Source of the DNA: Streptomyces sp. NBC_01775
GTDB taxonomy: Bacteria; Actinomycetota; Actinomycetes; Streptomycetales; Streptomycetaceae
Direction: 5' to 3'
NCBI RefSeq assembly: GCF_035917675.1
Contig: NZ_CP109104.1
Span: 4,774,001-4,838,000, forward strand
Length of the DNA: 64,000 nucleotides
Positions within the stretch are counted from its first letter, which is position 1. Every line of letters begins with the position of its first letter. Positions 1 to 8,325 of the stretch are shown here, in pieces. The translations under genes and the position numbers were made by a program. Under the pieces are notes generated by a model. The model worked only from the letters and a program-made list of their open reading frames with translations. It was not told the DNA's origin and made no database searches.

Positions 1-1808
1 TCGCGCTGGCGCTCACCCTAGGAGCGCTCGCGCTCCTGAGCGCGACGGGCCTCATGGCCACCTCGGGCTGGCTGATCTCCCGCGCGGCCCAACAGCCCCC
101 CATCCTGTACCTGATGGTCGCGGTCACCGCGACCCGCGCGTTCGGGATCGGCCGCGCCGTCTTCCGCTACGCCGAGCGCCTCGTCTCGCACGACGCCGCG
201 CTCCGGGTCCTGGCGGACCTGCGCGTGTCCGTGTACCGCCGCCTGGAGCGCCTGGCCCCCGCCGGGCTGCGCGGCACGCGGCGCGGCGACCTGCTCACCC
301 GGCTGGTGGCCGACGTCGACGCGCTCCAGGACTACTTCCTGCGCTGGCTGCTCCCGGCCTCCGTCGCCGCCACGGTCGCCCTCGCGTCGGTGGCGTTCAC
401 CGCGTGGCTGCTTCCCGCCGCCGGCGCGGCCCTCGCGCTGGGGCTGGCCGTGGCGGGCGTGGCCGTCCCCGCGCTGACGGCCACGCTCTCGCGCCGCACC
501 GAGCGTCGGCTGGCGCCCGCGCGGGCCGACCTGGCGACCCGTACCGTCGACCTGCTCACCGGCACGGCATCCGGCGAACTCCCCGTCAGCGGCGCCCTGC
601 CCGCGCGGCGTCGCGAGGTCGCCGCAGCCGATACGGCGCTCACGCGTATCGCCGCGCGCTCGGCGGCCCGTACGGCGCTCGCGGCGGGGCTGAGCACGCT
701 GGCCGCCGGTCTCACGGTGACGGCCGCCGCCTGGGCGGGCGCCGCCGCGACGGTGGACGGCGCGCTGAACGGGCTGCTTCTGGCGACCGTCGTACTGACG
801 CCGCTGGCCGTGTTCGAGGCGATGACACCCCTGCCGCAGGCGGTGCAGTTCCGCCAGCGGGTACGGCGCTCGGCCGAGCGCGTGCATGAGGTCCTGGACG
901 CACCCGTGCCCGTACGGGAGCCGGAGCACCCGGCGGAGCTGGGGGAGCGCCCCTTCCCGCTGCGTACGAGGGGCCTGACCGTCCGCTACCCGGACGCTCC
1001 GGAGGGGGCGCCCCCGGCGCTCGACGGGTTCGAGCTGGAGCTGACGCCGGGCCGCAGGGTCGCCGTCGTCGGCGCCTCCGGCTCGGGCAAGACGACGCTG
1101 GCCCACGCCCTGCTGCGCTTCGTGGAGCCCGAGCCCGAGCAGGGGCGGGGGCCGGGGCGGGACGGTGCGGCGCCGTACACGCTCGGCTCCCCCGCCGTGG
1201 ACGCGACGGCGGCCGACCCGGACGCCGTACGCCGCGTCGTCGGCCTGTGCGCGCAGGACGCCCACCTGTTCGACAGCTCGCTCCGCGAGAACCTGCGACT
1301 GGCCCGGCCCTCCGCCACCGGGGCCGAGCTGCGCGCCGCGCTGGCCGCCGCCCGGCTGGCGGAGTGGGTGGACACGCTGCCCGACGGGCTCGACACGCTC
1401 GTCGGCGAACACGGCGCGAAGCTGTCGGGCGGACAGCGCCAGCGGCTCGCGCTCGCCCGTGCGCTGCTGGCCGACTTCCCCGTCCTCGTCCTCGACGAGC
1501 CCGCCGAACACCTGGATCTGCCCACGGCCGACGCGCTGACCGCCGACCTGCTGGCGGCGACCGAGGGCCGGACGACGGTACTGATCACCCACCGCCTCCA
1601 GGGCCTGGAGGCGGTGGACGAGGTGATCGTGCTGGACGGTGGCCGCACCGTCGAGCGCGGCTCCTACGCCCGGCTGGCGGCGGCGGACGGCCCGTTCGCC
1701 GCGATGCTCGCCACCGAGCGGGAGGCGGCGCTCGCCGGTCGGGACCGGGAGCGGGACGGGGCCCGGGAGACACGGCACCCGGCACCGGCCGTGGCCCCCA
1801 TCGGCTAG
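1..1808 (+). CDS. cydC: Thiol reductant ABC exporter, CydC-type ATPase/permease (5' truncated)
   Basis: The reading frame is already open at the left edge and the ALALLSATGLMATSGW stretch is the first membrane helix of the CydC family, so the true start lies outside the window. The product is an ABC half-transporter: a membrane domain of several Ala/Leu-rich helices, then an ATPase domain with Walker A GASGSGKTT (about 1071-1097), signature LSGGQRQR (about 1426) and Walker B VLVLDE (about 1483). CydDC exports cysteine/glutathione-type thiols to the periplasmic side and is needed to assemble cytochrome bd oxidase. In streptomycetes CydC is often the C-terminal half of a fused CydDC protein, so this may be such a half. 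The TAG stop lies in the CTAG flank of the downstream MITE-like element. Confidence 0.85.
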   Translation, partial: ALALTLGALALLSATGLMATSGWLISRAAQQPPILYLMVAVTATRAFGIGRAVFRYAERLVSHDAALRVLADLRVSVYRRLERLAPAGLRGTRRGDLLTRLVADVDALQDYFLRWLLPASVAATVALASVAFTAWLLPAAGAALALGLAVAGVAVPALTATLSRRTERRLAPARADLATRTVDLLTGTASGELPVSGALPARRREVAAADTALTRIAARSAARTALAAGLSTLAAGLTVTAAAWAGAAATVDGALNGLLLATVVLTPLAVFEAMTPLPQAVQFRQRVRRSAERVHEVLDAPVPVREPEHPAELGERPFPLRTRGLTVRYPDAPEGAPPALDGFELELTPGRRVAVVGASGSGKTTLAHALLRFVEPEPEQGRGPGRDGAAPYTLGSPAVDATAADPDAVRRVVGLCAQDAHLFDSSLRENLRLARPSATGAELRAALAAARLAEWVDTLPDGLDTLVGEHGAKLSGGQRQRLALARALLADFPVLVLDEPAEHLDLPTADALTADLLAATEGRTTVLITHRLQGLEAVDEVIVLDGGRTVERGSYARLAAADGPFAAMLATEREAALAGRDRERDGARETRHPAPAVAPIG

Positions 1809-2011
1809 TGCCGTGACCGGCAATGTTTGCCCGTCAAGGAGCGTCGTCCGGTGCGTGCGATCGCAAGGCGGCCGGAAGTCCTTGATTGGGGTCTCCCCTG
1901 CTCGAACGAAGTTGAGAGCTTGGGGAAGGAGCTACCAGGGCTTTTGGCCAACGCCGCGAGCGGGCGTGCCGGGCGGCGCGACGGGGCAAAGCTTGCCGGG
2001 AGGGGCACTAG
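1805..2011. mobile_element. MITE-like non-autonomous element with terminal inverted repeats
   Basis: A ~207-bp non-coding segment begins CTAGTGCC and ends GGCACTAG, a perfect 8-bp inversion. The similarity continues inward: CCGGCAA..TTTGCCC at the left matches the complement of GGGGCAAAGCTTGCCGG at the right. The interior has an imperfect hairpin (about 1892-1926, CCCCTGCTC opposite GAGAGCTTGGGG). No transposase frame is present. CTAG on both sides is compatible with an IS5-type (YTAR) or TA target duplication, so it is probably mobilised in trans; that is inference. I recall similar short elements in other Streptomyces genomes but could not search. Confidence 0.7.
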
Positions 2012-2823
2012 ACGTACGTCTCGATCACGGTGGCGACGCCGTCCTCCTCGTTGGTGGACGTCGTGTGTGTCGTGGAGACCCGCACATCGGGGTGGGCGTT
2101 GGCCATGGCGTAGGAGGTGCCGGCCCAGGCGAGCATCTCCAGGTCGTTGGGCATGTCGCCGAAGGCGACGACCTCCTCGGGCGCGATGCCCCGTTCCTCG
2201 CAGGCCAGCGCCAGGGTGCTGGCCTTGCTCACCCCGCGCCCCGAGATCTCCAGCAGCGCGGACGGGCTCGACCTGGTGAACTCAGCGTGCGTCCCCGCCG
2301 TCTTCCGGCCCAGGGCCAGGAACTCGTCCGCGTCCATCTCCGGGTGGTGCGCCAGCAGCTTCAGCACCGGGTCGGAGCCGAGCCCCGTCCCCTCCGCGAG
2401 CAGTTCGTCCGCCAGGGCGTAGGAGGTGCCGGGGTCCTGGGGGAAGGAGGGGTAGTCGGGCTCGTAGTGGATGCCCTCCGCCCGTTCGACGGCGAAGGTC
2501 ACTCCCGGTGCCGCGCTCCGCAGGGCGTGGACGACGGCGAGGGCGTCCGCCCGCGCCAGCTCCCGCACCCGCACCACGCGCGGTCCCTCGGCGTGGAGGT
2601 CGACGACGGCGGCGCCGTTGGCGCAGATGGCGAGCCCGTGGCCGTGCACATGTTCGCTGACGACGCCCATCCAGCGGGCGGGCCGGCCGGTCACGAAGAA
2701 CACCTCGATCCCGGCGTCCTCGGCGGCGGCGAGCGCGGCGATCGTACGGGGGGAAACCGTCTTGTCGTGCCTCAGCAGCGTGCCGTCCAGATCGGTGGCG
2801 ATCAGGCGAGGGGGGCTCGTCAC
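2008..2823 (-). CDS. HAD superfamily (Cof-type) hydrolase
   Basis: A 271-residue haloacid dehalogenase-type phosphatase of the Cof/YidA class, probably acting on sugar phosphates or similar small metabolites in the cytoplasm. The nucleophile motif [11 protein letters not shown] is at the N-terminus, a Ser/Thr motif lies at FFVTGRP, and GDMPNDLEML near the C-terminus is the metal-binding motif IV. The GTG at 2823 starts right before the conserved core and matches the family length, so it was chosen, although no strong ribosome binding site is visible. The frame stays open to 3111 (ATG) through a Pro/Gly/Ser/His-rich low-complexity stretch, so a longer N-terminus is possible. The TAG stop comes from the adjacent MITE-like element. 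A paralogue lies at 29913-30737. Confidence 0.85.
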   Translation of the reverse strand: MTSPPRLIATDLDGTLLRHDKTVSPRTIAALAAAEDAGIEVFFVTGRPARWMGVVSEHVHGHGLAICANGAAVVDLHAEGPRVVRVRELARADALAVVHALRSAAPGVTFAVERAEGIHYEPDYPSFPQDPGTSYALADELLAEGTGLGSDPVLKLLAHHPEMDADEFLALGRKTAGTHAEFTRSSPSALLEISGRGVSKASTLALACEERGIAPEEVVAFGDMPNDLEMLAWAGTSYAMANAHPDVRVSTTHTTSTNEEDGVATVIETYV

Positions 2824-2949
2824 GCGGGCACCCCGAGGCGGGGCGGTCACGCGGCCGTGTGCGCGGCCCGGCACGTGACTGTGCGCGTGGCTGGGCGCCT
2901 GGCTGTGCGGGCGGTTGTGCGGACGGCTGTGTGCGCTGCCGTCGGGACC

Positions 2950-3068
2950 GGCGTCCGGGCTCGGGCTCGGGCCCGTGCCTGGGCCTGGGCCTGGGCCTTG
3001 GCCTGGGCCTTGGCCTGCGCCTGGGCCTGGGCCTGCGTTTGGACTCGGGTTTGGACTCGGGCTTGGGC
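2950..3068. repeat. Imperfect TGGGCC/TCGGGC hexamer tract
   Basis: A degenerate run of 6-bp units (CTGGGC, CTTGGC, CTCGGG) just upstream of the conserved start of the HAD gene. Read on the minus strand it encodes a Gly-Pro-Gln/Ser-rich tail. It lies in the HAD-htpX divergent spacer; apart from this tract I see no gene between 2824 and 3317. Confidence 0.6.
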
Positions 3069-3317
3069 TCTTCGGGGCGAGAGGTTCAGACGGATGAGTC
3101 ACAGGCACCATCTTCGCGCATATGCCTGAACATGCGTGCGAGGTGCTGCACGGATGAGAGCACTCTCCGTACGAGCGGGAGCACGCAGGGCGCACAGCTG
3201 GGCGCCGGAGCACGGGGTGAGCGCGGTATCTCAGGGTCTTATCGCGTGATTACCGACATAAGCGGCACAATCGAAGAGGAGGCTCCGTATCCGCATGAGG
3301 AAGGGAGCGAGGCGCCC

Positions 3318-4226
3318 ATGGCCGGTCACACGCGCTATGTCCCGGACCGTGGTCTGACCACGCGCATGGTCACCACGATGTTCTTCATCGGGCTGCTCTA
3401 CGTCGTCCTCGTCGGCGTGCTGGTCGCACTGCTGGGGAAGGCCTGGCCCCTGGTGATCCTGATCGCGGGCGGGCTGTTCATCGCCCAGTTCTGGTTCAGC
3501 GACAAGATCGCGGCCTTCAGCATGGGCGCCCGCGAGGTCACCCCCGAGCAGGCGCCCGAGCTGCACGGAGCCGTCGACCGGCTGTGCGCGCTCGCCGACA
3601 TGCCCAAGCCCCGGGTCGCCATCGCGGAGAGCGACGCACCCAACGCTTTCGCCACGGGCCGTAACCAGAAGAACTCCATGGTGTGCGCCACCACCGGGCT
3701 GCTGCGCCGCCTGGAGCCCGACGAGCTGGAGGGCGTGCTCTCGCACGAGCTGTCCCACGTCGCGCACCGGGACGTCGCGGTGATGACGATCGCCTCGTTC
3801 CTGGGCGTGCTGGCCGGGATCATGACGCGCGTCGCGCTGTGGGGCGGCGTCGGGCGGGCCGCCGGGCGGAGCAACGACAACGGCGCGGGCCTGCTGCTGC
3901 TCCTCGTACCGCTGGTCAGCGCCGTTGTCTACGTCATCAGCTTCCTGCTGACCCGGCTGCTGTCCCGCTACCGCGAGCTGTCGGCTGACCGCGCCGGAGC
4001 GCTGCTGACCGGACGCCCGTCCGCGCTGGGCTCCGCGCTCACGAAGATCAGCGGCGACATGGCACGCATCCCGACCAGGGACCTGCGCAAGGCCGAGCCG
4101 TACAACGCGTTCTTCTTCGTGCCCGCCTTCTCCGGCGAGAGCGTCGCCGCGCTCTTCTCCTCGCACCCGTCGCTGGAGAAGCGGCTCGACCAGCTCGGCC
4201 GCATCTCGGCCCAGCTCGGCCAGTGA
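3318..4226 (+). CDS. htpX: Zinc metalloprotease HtpX (M48 family)
   Basis: A 302-residue membrane-bound zinc endopeptidase that degrades misfolded membrane proteins. Two adjacent N-terminal helices (about residues 18-38 and 44-62) are followed by the protease domain with the HELSH zinc site at residues 143-147, two further hydrophobic segments (about 157-172 and 185-205), and a downstream RELSADRAGA stretch that would supply the third zinc ligand (Glu). The ATG at 3318 is preceded by GAAGGGAG about 10 bases upstream; longer in-frame starts lack support. The next gene encodes PspAB, a frequent actinobacterial neighbour, which fits a joint role in envelope stress. Confidence 0.92.
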   Translation: MAGHTRYVPDRGLTTRMVTTMFFIGLLYVVLVGVLVALLGKAWPLVILIAGGLFIAQFWFSDKIAAFSMGAREVTPEQAPELHGAVDRLCALADMPKPRVAIAESDAPNAFATGRNQKNSMVCATTGLLRRLEPDELEGVLSHELSHVAHRDVAVMTIASFLGVLAGIMTRVALWGGVGRAAGRSNDNGAGLLLLLVPLVSAVVYVISFLLTRLLSRYRELSADRAGALLTGRPSALGSALTKISGDMARIPTRDLRKAEPYNAFFFVPAFSGESVAALFSSHPSLEKRLDQLGRISAQLGQ

Positions 4227-4314
4227 CACCCGGCTCCGCCCGGCCAGTGACATCCGGCTCCGCCCGGCCAGTGACATCCGGCTCCGCCCGACCCGCGACA
4301 CCCGACTCCGCTCG
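4219..4314. repeat. 24-bp tandem repeat at the htpX 3' end (3 good copies plus 1 degenerate)
   Basis: Units at 4219-4242, 4243-4266 and 4267-4290 differ by at most one base (GCCAGTGACAYCCGGCTCCG plus CCCG); a fourth diverged unit follows at 4291-4314. The htpX stop codon lies inside the first unit, so the array seems to have grown from the gene's own 3' end. Confidence 0.85.
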
Positions 4315-4346
4315 ATCTCGATGAGGCTCGATGAGAGGGGCCCGAG

Positions 4347-5024
4347 GTGGGTTTTCTGGACGCGCTACTCGGCCGCAGCAAGCCCAAGCGGCCCGACCTC
4401 GACCAGCTGTTCGCGCTGCCGTCCGCCGCGGTCACCCTCCAGGCGGGCGCCGCCTTCGTGCCCACCGGCATGGGCGCGGTCTGCTTCGCCAGCGTCGAGG
4501 GCGGCGCCTTCGCCCAGCTCCAGCGGGACGTACGGGCGCTGCTGGACGCGGACACGGAGCGCGGCGGCATCCCCGTCGAGTTCGGCCAGGACTCCTACGG
4601 CTATACATGGCTGACCGCGCGCCACGCCCCCGACGAGACGGCCGACCTGGTCAACGACCTGCACGCGGTCAATACCCTGCTCGCCGAGGGCGGGTTCGGA
4701 CCGCAGCTGCTGTGCTCGACCGTCACGTTCCGGGAGTCGGCGGACGGCACGGAATCGGTGGACGGCACGGAGTCGGCCGACGGCGGGGGGTCGGCGGACG
4801 GCGCGGAAGGGGGCACGGGAGCCGTGACCGGCGCCCCGCGCCCCCTCGCGCTGATCTACCTCTACAAACGCGGCACCTTCTACCCCTTCGCCCCGCTGCC
4901 CGGCGCGGCCGAGAAGCGGGACAACGGGCTGGAGCTCCAGGTGCGCGCCCTGCTGGCGAACGACCTGCCCCTGGAGAAGGACCTCAGCCGCTGGTTCCCC
5001 GTGTGGAGCGCACCCGGGCTGTGA
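4347..5024 (+). CDS. pspAB: PspA-associated protein PspAB
   Basis: A 225-residue cytoplasmic protein whose N-terminus (MGFLDALLGRSKPKRPDLDQ, then FALPSAAVTLQ) is typical of the actinobacterial PspAB family, usually encoded beside HtpX. It is thought to take part in the phage-shock/membrane-stress response; its biochemical role is unknown. The start is GTG at 4347 with a GAGAGGGG ribosome binding site about 8 bases upstream. Near residues 130-155 the chain is interrupted by an acidic repeat of the form (E/G)SxDGTE, encoded by degenerate 18-bp repeats at about 4735-4805; this looks like a recent strain-specific expansion in a linker. No membrane segment is seen. Confidence 0.82.
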   Translation: MGFLDALLGRSKPKRPDLDQLFALPSAAVTLQAGAAFVPTGMGAVCFASVEGGAFAQLQRDVRALLDADTERGGIPVEFGQDSYGYTWLTARHAPDETADLVNDLHAVNTLLAEGGFGPQLLCSTVTFRESADGTESVDGTESADGGGSADGAEGGTGAVTGAPRPLALIYLYKRGTFYPFAPLPGAAEKRDNGLELQVRALLANDLPLEKDLSRWFPVWSAPGL

Positions 5025-5093
5025 TCCCCGGAACGGCTGCCTGCTCGGAACGGCGGCTGCTCGGAACGGCGCTGCTCAGGACAGTGGCCCTGC

Positions 5094-6119
5094 TCAGAAC
5101 AGCGGCTTCAGGTCCGCGTGGACCAGCGAGTGGTCCGACTGCCCCTGCGGGTCGTGGACGCCGACGCCCGGCGGGTTGAAGGCACCCCGGCGCAGCAGGA
5201 TGAAGTCGAGCTTCTTGCGCTGGGGAGGGGTCCCGATCGTGCCCTGGCAGCGGGCGTCGGGCTTGGCCCCGCAGTACGGGTCGGCGTCCGCGAAGTGCTG
5301 CCAGACAGGGGCCAGCTCGCTGGACGAGGGGAGCGTGTTGAAGTCCCCCAGCACGACCGCGCGGTTGTGCGGGCGGGCCGCCGCCTCCAGCTCGCGCGCC
5401 TGCTGGGCGCGTACCTCGGTTTGCGGGTCGCCTTCTGTCTTCTGCGCGAAGTGCGTGTTGAAGACGCGCACGTCCTTGCCCGCGACGGGCACGGTGACCG
5501 CCATGTAGCCGCGCGGCTCCGTACCGCCCCGGGAATAGCGCGTGTTGACCGCGTCCTTCGCCGGCGCCGCCGTCAGCATGGCCTGCCCGTAGGCACCGCC
5601 CTTGAAGATGCCGCCGCACTGTCCCCGTTTGCGGTTCACGGTGCCGTACGTGACGTGATAGTCGAGCTTGTGCACCTTCTTGAGGGCCCTGGCGATCCGG
5701 TCGACCTTGGTCTTGCAGGCTTCCTGGAAGCCGATGACGCCCGGACGGTACTGGGCGATCTGCCGTGCCTGCTCGTACGCGCTGTGGCGGCCGGGCCCGT
5801 GCAGGTTCCAGGTGACGACTCGGTTGGAGAACGTCCCGCTCGGCGCCCGGCCGCCGCCGCCCGCCATGTCGCGCAGCTCGTCCTTGGAGCCTGCCGCTTC
5901 CTTCGCGCTCGCCTTGCCGTGCTGGCTCTCCTTCTCGGACGAGGCCGCGGCCTTGCCGCCGTCGCTGCCCCCGTTTCCGCCGCCGGTGACGGCGACGCCC
6001 ACGCCCATGACGGCGAGGGCCGCCGCCACGGCGGTGGCGGACAGGACGGCACGGCTGCGGCCCTTCTTGCCGGCCTCCCCGCTGTTCGTCGTGCGGTCCT
6101 TCTTGCTGCTCGGAGCCAT
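5094..6119 (-). CDS. Secreted endonuclease/exonuclease/phosphatase family protein
   Basis: A 341-residue protein with a positively charged N-terminus and one hydrophobic segment (about residues 24-46, AVLSATAVAAALAVMGVGVA), so it is exported or membrane-anchored. A Gly/Ser/Lys-rich linker leads to an EEP (DNase I-like) domain from about residue 100. Its motifs are VVTWNLHG (Asn), IGFQEAC (Glu), VLGDFNTLP (Asp/Asn), LDFIL and QSDHSLV (catalytic Asp-His). The family hydrolyses phosphodiesters in nucleic acids or phospholipids; the substrate cannot be told here. It is transcribed towards pspAB and stops about 70 bp from it; GCTGCTCGGAAC-type short repeats fill the spacer. ATG at 6119 is the natural start. 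Confidence 0.85.
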   Translation of the reverse strand: MAPSSKKDRTTNSGEAGKKGRSRAVLSATAVAAALAVMGVGVAVTGGGNGGSDGGKAAASSEKESQHGKASAKEAAGSKDELRDMAGGGGRAPSGTFSNRVVTWNLHGPGRHSAYEQARQIAQYRPGVIGFQEACKTKVDRIARALKKVHKLDYHVTYGTVNRKRGQCGGIFKGGAYGQAMLTAAPAKDAVNTRYSRGGTEPRGYMAVTVPVAGKDVRVFNTHFAQKTEGDPQTEVRAQQARELEAAARPHNRAVVLGDFNTLPSSSELAPVWQHFADADPYCGAKPDARCQGTIGTPPQRKKLDFILLRRGAFNPPGVGVHDPQGQSDHSLVHADLKPLF

Positions 6120-6473
6120 GACGACTCCCCTTCCCCCGTTGATTTCCCCGTTGATTTCCCGGTGGTGCTACGCGGTGCTCGTCCCACTTCGTCCCACTCC
6201 GTCGCACTCCGTGGTGCTGACGTGGTCCTCCGTGGTGCTGGACACGACGTTAGGGACCCCAGCGGCATGAACGCGTCAGACGCTGACCCGAGATTCCGGG
6301 TGGACCGGCGCGGCAGTGCGGGTCAACCCACGCGGTACGGGGCGCTCTTTCCGCCGGTCGCGGGGGGAGCCCCGCCCCTCGACAGAAGCGGACGATCGCC
6401 TTCTGGCAGGATCACCCCCTGATCCATGTCCCGAGGGCCCCACGCCCCGGGTAGCGGGGAAAGCGAGGAAGAC
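6120..6473. other. Divergent intergenic region with short direct repeats
   Basis: This ~350-bp spacer should hold both promoters for the nuclease (minus) and the lipoprotein (plus). Visible are a doubled GTTGATTTCCC(C/G) at about 6138-6165 and repeated TCGTCCCACT / CGTGGTGCTG words at about 6178-6240. I see no gene or convincing promoter hexamers. Confidence 0.4.
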
Positions 6474-7073
6474 ATGCGCAGGTGGAGTCGTGCCGTTCCG
6501 GCGGTCGTCGGTGCCGTCGTGCTGACGGTCGCATTGACCGGCTGCAACGGTTCGGGCAAGTCGGGCAAGAAGGGCGGCGACAAGTCCGGTTCGTCCTCCA
6601 GCTCGGAGGACAAGACCACGTTCAAGCTCGGCGAGGCCAGCCCGACGCAGACGAACGACGGGGCCAAGGCCAAGGGCAAGTGGACGGTCACCCCGACCAA
6701 GGTCGAGACCGGCACCGTCGAGGACATGGAGAACTCCGGCCTTGAGAAGGACAAGAAGGACGGCCCGCAGGTCCCCGTCTTCGTCTCGTCCACTCTCAAG
6801 CACCAGAGCGGTGACCCGATGGAGATCGGTGACATGAACGACGACTTGATCGTCAAGACGGACAAGGACAAGCGGACCCGCGAGCTGATCGTCCTGATGG
6901 GCGACGCCAAGTGGAAGAACTGCCCCACGACGGACACCGAGAAGAAGCTCAAGCCCGGTGACCAGGAGAAGATCTGCGGCGTCTTCCTGGTCCCCGAGGG
7001 CCAGAAGCCCGCAGCGGTGGAGCTCAGCCGGGGCTTCAACTCCCCGCCGCTGGAGTGGCCCGTCAAGGGCTGA
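6474..7073 (+). CDS. Putative lipoprotein of unknown function
   Basis: A 199-residue protein with a short Sec signal (RRWSRAVPAVVGAVVLTVAL) ending in the lipobox LTGC, so it should be lipid-anchored at Cys 24 on the outer face of the membrane. A Gly/Lys/Ser-rich linker follows, then a soluble domain with a repeated-beta look (FKLGEASPTQ, WTVTPTKVETGT, PVFVSSTLKHQSGDP) and two further cysteines that could form a disulfide. ATG at 6474 is supported by the AGCGAGGAAG site just upstream. I do not recognise a functional family; small exported DUF4352-like domains are one possibility. Confidence 0.8.
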   Translation: MRRWSRAVPAVVGAVVLTVALTGCNGSGKSGKKGGDKSGSSSSSEDKTTFKLGEASPTQTNDGAKAKGKWTVTPTKVETGTVEDMENSGLEKDKKDGPQVPVFVSSTLKHQSGDPMEIGDMNDDLIVKTDKDKRTRELIVLMGDAKWKNCPTTDTEKKLKPGDQEKICGVFLVPEGQKPAAVELSRGFNSPPLEWPVKG

Positions 7074-7386
7074 GCCGGAGCGGTCCGTCAGGCGCGGTCC
7101 GTCAAGGGCCGAGCCCGCCTGGCCGTCAAGGGCCGAGCCCGCCCCGGCCTCCGTCCGCGGAACCAGCCGAGCCCCCGAGTCAGCAGCCGTCATACCGGCG
7201 ACTTGGGGGCTCGTTCCCGTGATGCGGAGGTTGTCGGGAGGGCGGTGGGGCGGCCCGCCCAGGGTGACCGCATGGGCATCGGGGCCGGCCTCGGGTCTGA
7301 CATCGGTGCTGAAATCGGGCTGACATCGGGGCTGCCATGGGGGTGACATCGGGTCTGACATCGGGGCTGAGGAGAGTGGCGGGGCG
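7074..7386. repeat. Intergenic direct repeats between lipoprotein and amidohydrolase genes
   Basis: About 310 bp without a gene. A GTCAAGGGCCGAGCCCGCC unit appears twice near 7107-7145, following CGGTCCGTCA words, and a CTGACATCGGG(G/T)CTG motif recurs about five times between 7297 and 7375, right up to the next start codon. Confidence 0.7.
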
Positions 7387-8262
7387 GTGGCGGAGCGGGA
7401 GCGTGTTGCCGCGTTCCGGGCGCGGCTGGGGCTCGCGTCGCTGATAGACGTGCACACCCATTTCATGCCGCAACGGCTGCTGGCCAAGGTATGGGCGTAC
7501 TTCGACGCGGCCGGCCCGCTCGTGGGGCGGCACTGGCCGATCGCGTACCGCGAGGATGAGCAGCGGCGGCTGGAGACCCTGCGTGGCTTCGGCGTCCGGG
7601 CGTTCACCTCCATGCTGTACCCGCACAAGGCGGGCATGGCGCGCTCCCTCAACGACTGGGCCGCCGACTTCGCGGCCCGCACCCCCGACTGCCTGCACAC
7701 CGCGACCTTCTACGCCGAGCCGGGCGCCGCCGACGACGTACGGCGGGCCCTGGCGCAGGGGGCGCGGGTCTTCAAGTGCCACGTTCAGGTAGGCCGGTTC
7801 GACCCGAGGGACCCGCTGCTGGACAAGGTGTGGGGGCTGCTGGCCGAGGCGGGCACGCCGGTGGTCACGCACTGCGGCTCGGGCCCGGTGCCCACCGCGT
7901 TCACCGGGCCGGGGCCGATGGGCGCGGTACTGGCGCGGCACCCGGCGCTGCGGCTGGTCGTCGCGCACCTGGGCATGCCCGAGTACGCCGACTTCCTGAC
8001 GCTGGCCGAGCGCTACGCGGGAGTGCTGCTCGACACGACGATGGCCTTCACCGACTTCGTCGAGGACAGCGCCCCCTTCCCCCGCGAGGCCCTCCCCCGG
8101 CTGGCCGCGCTCGGCGACCGCGTGCTGCTGGGGACCGACTTCCCCAACATCCCGTACGCGTACGCGGACGCCCTGGAGGCGCTGGAGACCCGGACGGGGC
8201 TGGGGGAGAAGTGGCTGCGGGCGGTGTGCCACGACAACGCGGCGCGGGTTTTCGGGCTGTGA
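7387..8262 (+). CDS. Amidohydrolase family protein (TIM-barrel metal hydrolase)
   Basis: A 291-residue soluble enzyme of the amidohydrolase-2 group, which hydrolyses or decarboxylates small cyclic and carboxylic substrates. The metal-binding motif DVHTHF is at residues 21-26; later motifs are a Lys region (RVFKCHVQVG), VTHCGS, VVAHLG and LLGTDFPN with the catalytic Asp, in the order expected for the barrel. GTG at 7387 is the only start that keeps the N-terminal metal motif in a normal place; the ribosome binding site is weak. No co-transcribed neighbour suggests a pathway. Substrate unknown. Confidence 0.88.
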   Translation: MAERERVAAFRARLGLASLIDVHTHFMPQRLLAKVWAYFDAAGPLVGRHWPIAYREDEQRRLETLRGFGVRAFTSMLYPHKAGMARSLNDWAADFAARTPDCLHTATFYAEPGAADDVRRALAQGARVFKCHVQVGRFDPRDPLLDKVWGLLAEAGTPVVTHCGSGPVPTAFTGPGPMGAVLARHPALRLVVAHLGMPEYADFLTLAERYAGVLLDTTMAFTDFVEDSAPFPREALPRLAALGDRVLLGTDFPNIPYAYADALEALETRTGLGEKWLRAVCHDNAARVFGL

Positions 8263-8325
8263 TCCGGGGGGCTCAAGTGGGGGGTGAGGCCGGGGGCATC
8301 AGCGGGTGGCGAGGCCGGGGGCCTC

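Noticed and set aside
18..1823. Long open frame on the minus strand opposite the CydC gene
   Set aside because: Shadow of a high-GC gene; the plus strand has ABC motifs and the minus translation is Arg/Gly-rich without family likeness.
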